Source of the DNA: Lunularia cruciata
Taxonomy: Eukaryota > Streptophyta > Marchantiopsida > Lunulariales > Lunulariaceae
Reading direction: 5' to 3'
NCBI GenBank assembly: GCA_948567375.1
Contig: OX419756.1
Coordinates: 50,260,552-50,324,551, forward strand
DNA length: 64,000 bases
Both the position numbers and the translations under genes were made by a program. Below, piece after piece: positions 56,601 to 64,000 of the stretch. The notes under the pieces are model-generated. The model did not search any database and was not told where the DNA came from. It was given only the letters and a program-made list of their open reading frames with translations. Position 1 is the first letter of the stretch. Each line of letters begins with the position of its first letter.

Positions 56601-58638
56601 GGAAGAAGATCCACGTCAAGGGGGAGAACCAGCTCGGTTGCAGCATAGCGCAGTGCCACATTTCGCAACGCATTAATCTGTGAGATCCCAACACCATATG
56701 AAAACGAGAAGCTCGATTCTATTCAGTTTGAGACTGTGCGGAAACGCTGAAACTGGATACATATTCAAACGATTAGACTCCAAAGTAACAGACATTCGGA
56801 AATCCTCACTGCATCTTTTGTTAGGGGAGATCTTAATGCTATATAGAGAAATTCCCCAGGAGCCCAACAAGCCATAGTTGGCAAGATGTTAGCAGTTTGA
56901 GGACAACGCTAACAAATGGCCTGGGCTACTTTCGTGCACCTCCAGAAGACCAAGTTCCTTCCACGACAATTTTTTATGTGCTGGACCAACACATCCCCGA
57001 AACGATATGCCTGGACGCATTATGATGTGAAAAGGACTTGTACATACGGGATATTGCCAAGGATTCGAGCAGGGAAGAAGTGAGGAACGCCTTCTTCGAT
57101 GGCAAACAAGAACGATATCTAGTCGACAAGGTCCAGCACCATCCTCCACCTGCGCATGTAAGCCTCGTACCCGCTTTACCGCATTCCGAATTGAAGCTGG
57201 AGTGCATGGACAAGGAACCATGACAGCAGCGCATATCACCCCACTCCAACATCTCGTTTGAGCTTCAAGCCTCTCCAATCTGATAAAAAGAGAGTGCAAT
57301 TTGAGTCGGTAGAGAGTGGAAAGCCTCGTAATCTTGTGCATATCATAGAAATAAGTTGGACAACATTAGTACAATCTGTCATACAGTGTTACGATGATTA
57401 TAAACCACTTGTACATACTTCGCATATTTTGATCGTTGCCAAGCAGTTTCAGAAGGAAGAAGTACCTGTCAAGGGAGCAATGTGTGCAGACTGTCACGTC
57501 ACCAGCCCTCTACACAAAACGACAGACAGGATTTCATCAGGAAAATTGGACGGTTGAAGAGGAAATAAAGATGCATCTTCTCGCCTCTTCCTATATTGGT
57601 CCCGGAATTTGCCTCAGCAAAAGTCCACAACATGATCAGATCTCATCACTTGGCCGCTTTATGGATGATAATTGAGCTCTTTGTTCCTTTCACTCGCAGC
57701 GAGTATGTTTGAGAAGTTTACCCGAGGCAATCTGCTCCGCAAGTGGAGGTGCTTTACAACGTGGGATGCTGCAGGTATAGCAGCGATTGTTGAAACGAGA
57801 GGCTCCATCAGGACGGTATAAATTTCCTATATAACCTGCTCATGTCACTGTCCTGTCCTATGGGATTCTGCGTTCACTTGATTCATCTCATCTCTGTCCT
57901 CCAACTTTGCTGTCCTTGCTCAAACTTCCCCTGCCTTGCACTTCGATGTGAGCCCGAGCGTCTTCCTGCTCTCCTTCTAACTTTCACCATCTAAACTTTC
58001 AGCCTTTCATGAGTGAGACACCAAAGAGCTGGAACCAAGAATTGGCAGCATTTCACTCTTTGTACCACTCGCCAACCTGACTACATTTTCCTTCAGTTCA
58101 GAGCGCCAGCAACTCGTATCTCATATAAATCTGAGCACTTCCGAATTGTACGTGAAAGTCAATCATGCTAAGTAGATCGAGAAAGCATCGCCCCTAGCTC
58201 GAATGACATATGAAAAATCCACGTGAATTTGAGCTCCTCCAGCTTGTTCAATAGCACGATCTTGCTAATTCCGTCCTGGCGAACGGCCCTGGCTTTCGTA
58301 TTCGAAAGCCAGGAACTATTCAGTCCAGCTTTCTCAATTTGTGTTCATCAGCAGCTTCTATGGTTCTCTGCACCAGAACTCAGACGCGCTGAGCTATCGA
58401 AGAATTGTGAGCCCTCGCCAGTCCTTGCTTCAGTGAAATCTGTAAAAGCAAGGACGATCCAAATTAAAAGCAGCATATTAGCCGGTTCCAACCAGGCCCG
58501 TTTCCAAGAACTTCCTGCCCGCAGCAAGAATTCCACACCTCTCTTCTGCCGTATCAATATATGAGAAAGCACCACATGACTCTCCCGTTGAGCTTTTAAC
58601 TCCTCTATTCTCGCGAGTGTAGGCACGTTCGATGCCAC
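50631..58638 (-). CDS. Tandem GT49 glycosyltransferase fused to a PL14-like lyase domain
   Basis: Sixteen exons, all GT-AG and phase-consistent, give 1379 residues: 58638-58374, 57768-57722, 57509-57466, 57279-57048, 56677-56599, 56479-56306, 56187-56072, 55874-55807, 55402-55328, 54954-54600, 54468-53967, 53746-53606, 53304-52751, 52486-51651, 51491-50861, 50651-50631. Exons 1-2 are tentative (hydrophobic NMLLLIWIVLAF at about 54-65, a possible Golgi anchor). GT49 module 1 (about 109-470) has YPINALRN, DVD at 217-219, YPLGHGQTETERW, YEPYF and DERFTGYGRNK. Module 2 (about 517-910) has CPINALRN, DVD at 642-644, YPSGHGPTDFDRW, FEPFV and DERFRGYGYDK. From about 1140 a PL14-like jelly roll follows with LRVSMSAGSWSP, KGGALPG (1184-1190) and YFGGKTQDWATPVDTH. 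GT49 enzymes (LARGE, B4GAT1) transfer glucuronic acid; PL14 enzymes cleave uronate chains. Donors after exons 11 and 12 (GTTCG) are weak. Confidence 0.8.
53395..53455. repeat. Short imperfect tandem repeat in an intron
   Basis: Repeated ACAAGGTTA / ACAAGGTTAT words (about 10-12 bp units, four to six copies) lie in the intron between exons 12 and 13 of the GT49-PL14 gene, upstream of a pyrimidine-poor acceptor. This looks like a minisatellite of no evident function. Confidence 0.6.
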
Positions 58639-60455
58639 AGACTCTTTATCGTGATCAATGAAGCTTCAATGAGTGGCTCACTGTTCTACAGTTCACTTGC
58701 TACAGAGCTTTAAACTCCTATTGCGCTTTGTCGCACTCTGAATATTCATACCTGCAGTAGTAAGTCCTTTAATTATCCATGGTTTAGTTCTCTTGTTCGC
58801 AGTTATTTCGTCATTCCGGTTCTAACTCCTTTGCTCTTTAAAAAAGTCGAATTAACACTCCAGGGATTTCATCTCCACACATGCAGATGGAGCAGAACGT
58901 GCGTACACAATCTCTGCTCTTTAGCTTGCATGAGAATTCGTCACATAATTCTATCCAAATATCATTACTTCCACCTCAATTTCATATAGTCCGCTGAAAA
59001 TTTGCATTCTGAGACTTCAAATCTACAGCGTTGACCTCTTTGTAGCACGAGGACTGCTTTCTTGATCTCCTGTCTGTGGCCTGTGAGCACTGCCAGAGGA
59101 TCTTCTGTTCCAAACAGAGCCAGATCCGTTCATTGTGGCGCGGGTATGCTTCCCTTCGTCCCGAACTTTACATTACATGATGGCCAGTTCCCCAAGAAGC
59201 CAGGTACATCTTCAACCTCAATTCCTCCGCCTTCTTCCAATTAGTAGTTTTCCTCCACTGCTCACAAGAGGAACTCATGTCCACTTGTGAGTTAAGGTAG
59301 AAAATCTTCTCGCGTGCAGATTTCGTAGTCAGAACGTCAATAACACGGAACGCCATGCGAAGTATTGACGTTTTGCACAGATTCACAGAACCGTCCTCAG
59401 ACGGAGTCCCTTACCTTAAGAGCACCCATGTAACTCTGTCGTCTACGTAAGTCGCTGGCAGCTAAACCTGTAGAGGATGGACAGGCCGGCGTTCATCTTT
59501 CTAGTGGCCTCAGAATATAGATCACGGTTCTGATACACAAAGCGCGCATATGTGCGCGATATTTTACGCAGACGCTTTAGATAAAGAGTATATAAGCAAA
59601 TGATTTATCTTCGTCGTGAAACTCTTGGATGAGGATGACACTTCTTATAACCATAGCGCGAATAGTGCCAGTGTTTTTATTAGAAGAAAATCTCCTGAAC
59701 ATGACTTTAATCTCCGTAATCAATCACTCTCGGAGCGAGCTAGCGAGCAATTTTTTGGGATAGTTGACCTTCAATGTTGCACACAGCACGTTCAGCTCCC
59801 ATCTGCGGCGTCCACAATTACCCACGGAGCGTACTGTTTACGCATGTTCCTGAAGTTTGGGCCTCAATAGGGGTTTTCATAAATAGGTTTGAACGGTTTT
59901 CATAAATAGATGAATATCAATCTTTGTAATAATTTTTAGTGAACTCTGTAATGATACTTTGTAATAATTTTTAATGAACTTTATAACGATCCGATATTGT
60001 AATAACAGAACGCTATGTAACAATATTTTGTAATAATTTTTATTGAACTTTGTAACAATACGCTAGGTAACTTCAGTTAAGGAATATATTTAGCAAATTG
60101 TATTCATTTATAAAAATCAAATCATATGTTACGAATGTTTTGGAACACCGTAATTAAATAAATGATTGTCAGAAAGAGTGACTTGTTTCCTCAAGAGGGT
60201 GACCACGTAATCATTTAGTCACGTATTGATGATCTGGTTTCCGTATTCAAGATCCAAAATGGCACCGCCCAACAATTCAAATTTGTAAACTCAAATTCAC
60301 CACCCTCTAGAGCAAATGTGTGAGATGTCAGGCAAGTAAAGGCGTTTTTGTAGTTTCACATTGGTGTGGGAAATGATCAGTGCCGCCGTGCGGCAACCAA
60401 GAAATTGATTAGAGTGCGATGATTCTCACGCTAGGAGTGCAACAAACTTTTTGCA
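58639..60455. other. Upstream region of the GT49-PL14 gene and transposon-like border
   Basis: 58639-59600 is low-copy sequence expected to include the promoter of the minus-strand gene. From about 59860 the sequence becomes AT-rich and repetitive, leading to the Myb/SANT-like gene. No other gene is supportable. Confidence 0.4.
59923..60071. repeat. Three to four copies of an AT-rich subterminal-type repeat
   Basis: The unit TTTGTAATAATTTTTA followed by TGAACTTTGTAACGATA-like sequence occurs at about 59923, 59957 and 60027, with a partial copy near 59996. It lies about 400 bp before an intact transposon-type gene and resembles the subterminal repeats of DNA transposons. Confidence 0.55.
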
Positions 60456-61577
60456 ATGGGAGATCAAGTACCTTGTTTTAGTGTAGGAGACTCCCTTATA
60501 GACATTGATCCGGGACCTATAGAGTCATCTTTGGATTCGCAACCTCAACAACCATTAGTGAAATTTGGAGACTTGTTGAGGATGGCTTCTTCAGTGCCTT
60601 GCAAAGCCAAGGAGGATGAACAATTTTGCATGGCAACACACAATAATAGCCAAATATTGGATTATTTGGAGGACCCTGAGCATTTTGCACAAATTCATGG
60701 TGTGAATTGCAAAAAGCCCATTCAAAAATCGACCGCATTTAGTTTCATGGCAACCTTTTTGATTAGAGAGGGTATCGGATTTCCTACTTCTATGACAGAT
60801 GACAGACTTTACAAGAAATGGTTGCGGTACATGAAACAATACAAAGAAACTCGGGAGCTTAAGAACAAGGCTACGGGAGAAGGTCTCACCAAGAAGGAAT
60901 ATGGCAAAGGGTGGAGAACTATAGAAGATAAATTGAATGGAATGTGCACACATTTTGCAAGAATGGAAGCCATGTTTGGGACCAGAGCAAACATAAGTCC
61001 ACCGGCAATGGTAAGTTTAGGAGATTGCAATCCTAATGCGAGCAAGATTTGCGAGGTTGGCAAGGAGGAGGTCCATGAAGGTCCGCAAGAGTGCTCCCAA
61101 TTCTCATCTCCTCCAGAGGTGGTGCTCCCTAACTCGGGCCTTGAGTTGGTCGCAAACACCCAAGGGGTGGAAAGTTTAGCAAGTGGCATGGAGAATGGAA
61201 TCCTATCACCAGAGGATGAGTCTCCATTTGTTCCACCGACCGAGGACTCACCTTTCATTACACCACCACCGCCTTTAATTTCCACAAGAGATGGATCCGA
61301 TTGTGCAGACCAAGAAGGGGAACGTGACCCAAAGAGGAGGAAAGGTGGAATATCTGCAAGTAAGGTACCCAAGTTGTCACCTAGTATGTCATTGTCTCAT
61401 GATTTAGCAAAAATTACCATGTTAAAGGTAGATAGTATAGAATCCAGAGAGAGGTTACAACTAGCTGAACTAGAAGCCACCAACATGAGGAAGAGAGAGA
61501 AAACAATGATGAGAATGGAAGCAGAGCGTGTTAGATTGGAGACAAAGAAGATGAAAATTGAAATTGAGAAAAATTGA
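60456..61577 (+). CDS. Myb/SANT-like DNA-binding protein, probably transposon-derived
   Basis: An uninterrupted 373-codon frame from ATG 60456. Residues about 65-175 form a helical block (ILDYLEDPEHFAQIHG, KKWLRYMKQYKETRELKNK, GKGWRTIEDKLNGMC, HFARMEAMFG). This resembles the Myb/SANT-like (trihelix-type) domain found in many plant and fungal ORFs that accompany PIF/Harbinger-type transposons. A Pro/Ser/Glu-rich linker and a basic patch (DPKRRKGG) follow, then a C-terminal coiled coil (about 320-373, with EATNMRKREKTMMRMEAER). It is intact while nearly all other transposon genes in the window are broken. No transposase is visible nearby, so it is either part of a larger element or a retained host gene. 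The family assignment is by pattern only. Confidence 0.6.
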   Translation: MGDQVPCFSVGDSLIDIDPGPIESSLDSQPQQPLVKFGDLLRMASSVPCKAKEDEQFCMATHNNSQILDYLEDPEHFAQIHGVNCKKPIQKSTAFSFMATFLIREGIGFPTSMTDDRLYKKWLRYMKQYKETRELKNKATGEGLTKKEYGKGWRTIEDKLNGMCTHFARMEAMFGTRANISPPAMVSLGDCNPNASKICEVGKEEVHEGPQECSQFSSPPEVVLPNSGLELVANTQGVESLASGMENGILSPEDESPFVPPTEDSPFITPPPPLISTRDGSDCADQEGERDPKRRKGGISASKVPKLSPSMSLSHDLAKITMLKVDSIESRERLQLAELEATNMRKREKTMMRMEAERVRLETKKMKIEIEKN

Positions 61578-61762
61578 GTGCGGATAAAAGGAAAGCTAGG
61601 GCAGACAAACACAAATTTAAGGAGAAGAGTTTAGAATCAAAGCGCACTCATGAAATCAAAATGAGTCTCATACAAGCAAGGAAAACTCTTGAGAAAATAA
61701 GTAACTATTTTAAAGTGCTCACTCATGTTCAATGTCCATCATACTCTACTAATAGTGAATAG
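61574..61762 (+). pseudogene. Likely frameshifted C-terminal extension of the Myb/SANT-like gene
   Basis: In the -1 frame, overlapping the stop of the preceding gene, a 62-codon frame continues the same charged helical composition (KRKARADKHKFKEK, THEIKMSLIQARKTLEKI). The shift would arise from one extra A in the run GAAAAATTGAG at 61567-61577. Relatives of this protein type usually end in such a coil, which suggests this gene is slightly truncated. Confidence 0.4.
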
Positions 61763-62546
61763 TATACCACCATGTAACCTTTATTATGATTATAATAAAG
61801 ATGATTTATGGAAACTTGATAAATGCTTCTAGTATCCACCTGATGCATGCTTCTAATATTCGCCTGATGTAGCTTGTTACTACTCAGTTCCTCACAAGTT
61901 TTTGTTTTTGATGTTTTCATTACCACTCCATTCCTGTCATATCTTTCTTTCACAATAAGCCCAAGATGCCGCAAGTTGACGCTCATAGCCACCCAAAAGT
62001 CTTTCCTACCGCTATTCACCGCTTGTCGCCGCTCAATGCAATGCAACACGAAAAAAAATAAAGGCAAGCAAGTTGTCGTCGGCACTCGTGGGCGCTCGTA
62101 GAAGCTACTGAGCACTAGTAGGTGCTTGTGGTTGCTGGGTATGTGCTCATGGCCACTGGGTAGGCGCTAGTTGATGCTCGCAGCCGCTAGGTGGCACTCG
62201 ATGACGCTGGGAAAAAACTCATGAAGTTGGTAGGCGCTCGTTGGCGCTTGACAGACATGGATTCATGGCTTGTAGTCGCTCGGAGGCGCTCGTTGGCGCG
62301 CGTAGATGCTGAGGGCCGCTCGTGATGTGTTTAGGGTTGAGTGTTTAGAGGGAAATGGCGCCCATATTTGTAAGGTGATGACACGTTGGATACAAAAGGC
62401 GCAATTGAGTATATAGCACATGAAAATACAAGAGTTAGACCACAATATGAGAGTTCACAAGTGTAAACTAAAACATAAATGTATACATGGGGAGAAATGA
62501 ACATAATATGTTATAAATAGGGAGCCAGTAGAACCTAAACCTATGA
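61763..62546. repeat. Intergenic with degenerate GGCGCTCG-type repeats
   Basis: 62060-62330 consists of loosely repeated words such as GGCGCTCGT, GGCACTCG, GGCGCTAGT and GCTGGGTA, every 12-20 bp, in an otherwise AT-rich neighbourhood. The flanks show nothing recognisable. Confidence 0.5.
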
Positions 62547-63990
62547 CTATGGAGGTCGAGGAGGTGAAGAAGAAGAGGGAGATGCACTATGGTGTCTAAG
62601 TGCTACTACTGCATCCTCAAGTCTACGATGGTATACATGATGTTGAATCCTAAATGGACTCAATGACCACCATAGGGGCCACTCGCTCTCATCCAAGTCT
62701 TGATGCATGATACCACTAGCAAGAAGAAGATATGGGTCACAACTGTAAGAACTTAATCTACCTAATGTCCACTCCTCTTCTGCCCAACTAATAGCAGGCC
62801 TATCATCATGGACAAATCTGTCCAAAGCACTCATCAAAGGGTCAAATGACCAAGTGTATGATGCTCTATGTACCCTATAAGGACGGAAGTGGGTAGGGTG
62901 GATAGTACCATGTAGATGGTTCCTATAATAAGAGAGTGCATAACTATCTATGATCAAAAGATCACAAAGAGGTAAACCTAATGAAGTCAGATGCTCATAT
63001 GATCTAACTCTAAGTCCTCTGAACTCCGAATCTTCTTGTATATCTCTAGAGCACAAACATGCCATGAGGCGAGACCCAGTATGAACTCCCTCCAGGAGTT
63101 TAGACCACTGCCACATGCTTTGTAGCAACCACTCCACTCCATCCGGAGTAAGATCTATCCACAAGATAACCTCAAAGCGTAGCAAACAGAACTGGATGAA
63201 ATGGCTAACACTAAGACGGGCTATCCACCCTACAGGCCCGGACTGTGCGTGAGGGCACCAACCATGCATAGTCATCCCGCTCTCCCATGCACAGAAACCA
63301 ATAGCACCACGAATCCATAATGAACACATACAAGTAACATCCACAATAATAATCTTCTTCCATAGGAAGTCGGGGAAGAGGATATGTGGAATATACTCTC
63401 TTGATAGACGAATCCTCTCTCTAAACTCAATCTGAGTGCCCTGAGTCTCCACACTATGAGGTAACACATGGGTGGCATCAGTCTGGGTCTGCATCTCATG
63501 ACGAGTATGGGTCTTGCAAGCAATAGTACGTAGTTTGGGTCCAAGATAAGCCACACGAGCCCTCAAATGAGCTAGACTAATCTCACTCTCCTCTACATGA
63601 GCTCTCATTTGAGCTAGACTACTCTCGCTCTCCTCTACCTAAACATGTGCACTCTCACACCTCTCTATAGCATATGCTAACTCTTGTGCCTGATTATGCA
63701 ACTGGAGCTTGTAACCCTCCGCCATGGCAGCGGCACCTAGTATGTCCATGTCCAAGTCACCTAATCTCTGCTCTCTCTCCATCTCAGAAGTAAGCAAGGT
63801 CAAATCCATCTCCTCCTTTTCAGCAAGTAAATCCTCTCGCTCACAAAGGAGTCTCTCTCGCTCTAGCACTAATCTTTCTCTCTCCTCTACACTCTCCAAT
63901 CTACTCTCACGCTCAAGCACTAATCTCTCTCTCTCTCCTCTACACTCTCTAGTCTACTCTCATGCTCAAGGAGATTTCTCTCTCTACACT
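62547..63990 (-). pseudogene. Broken coiled-coil protein gene, unknown family
   Basis: One minus-strand frame runs from about 63920 to 62547, interrupted by a single TAG at 63639-63641. Before the stop lies a strongly charged coil (LESVEERERLVLERERLLCE). After it lie two 14-residue repeats (VEESESSLAQMRAH, VEESEISLAHLRAR). Then comes a Trp- and Cys-rich region of about 250 residues (DLTPDGVEWLLQSMWQWSK, AEEEWTLGRLSS) ending in a Ser/Pro tail. Further upstream (63990-63925) the coil continues in another frame: an (AG)n run has two extra bases relative to its tandem copy. The gene extends to or past the window edge. I do not recognise the family; its neighbour and decay suggest a transposon accessory gene. 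Confidence 0.5.
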
Positions 63991-64000
63991 CAGCCACTCG

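Noticed and set aside
60809-61372. 187-codon minus-strand frame
   Set aside because: Antisense to the Myb/SANT-like gene and lacking any domain pattern.

Overview
The window is nuclear DNA of a land plant. It carries intron-split genes for a plastid drought-stress thioredoxin (CDSP32 type) and an organelle-targeted biotin-protein ligase (HCS1 type), set between thick blocks of decayed plant-type retroelements, including a chromodomain Ty3/gypsy element. A seedless plant (moss, liverwort or lycophyte) is my best guess. From memory, GT49 glycosyltransferases like the one at 50631-58638 are absent from Arabidopsis, and the introns are short. No species can be named from sequence alone.

Layout. 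1-2879 is low-copy DNA without a supportable gene. 2880-16010 is a repeat block: gypsy relics, remnants of a non-LTR-type reverse transcriptase (RT) family, a CENP-B/pogo-like transposase pseudogene and an AT-rich island. 16-22 kb is a gene island holding a two-exon multi-spanning membrane protein gene (+) and CDSP32 (-). 22.5-44.4 kb is a second repeat block. It contains an old gypsy copy (30692-35608), a young complete gypsy chromovirus (35800-41442, target duplication AGGAT, two LTR differences in 423 bp), two solo LTRs of another family with target duplications, and RT-family copies. 44.4-59 kb is a second gene island with HCS1 (+) and a 16-exon gene (-). 59-64 kb holds an intact Myb/SANT-like gene and a broken coiled-coil gene, probably transposon-derived.

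Main result. Splicing 50631-58638 by hand gives a phase-consistent open frame of 1379 residues: a possible N-terminal membrane anchor, two successive GT49 (LARGE / B4GAT1-type glucuronyltransferase) domains, and a C-terminal polysaccharide lyase family 14-like domain. One polypeptide would thus pair two chain-building domains with a uronate-lyase-like fold. I know of no description of this architecture.

The young chromovirus carries two further signals. A textbook -1 frameshift signal lies at the gag/pol junction: GGGAAAC, a 6-nt spacer and a 9-bp stem, shifting exactly into the pol frame. Its LTR also carries a cluster of perfect heat-shock elements upstream of the TATA box, as in the heat-activated ONSEN retrotransposon of Arabidopsis. 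Its two nonsense codons both fit CpG deamination.
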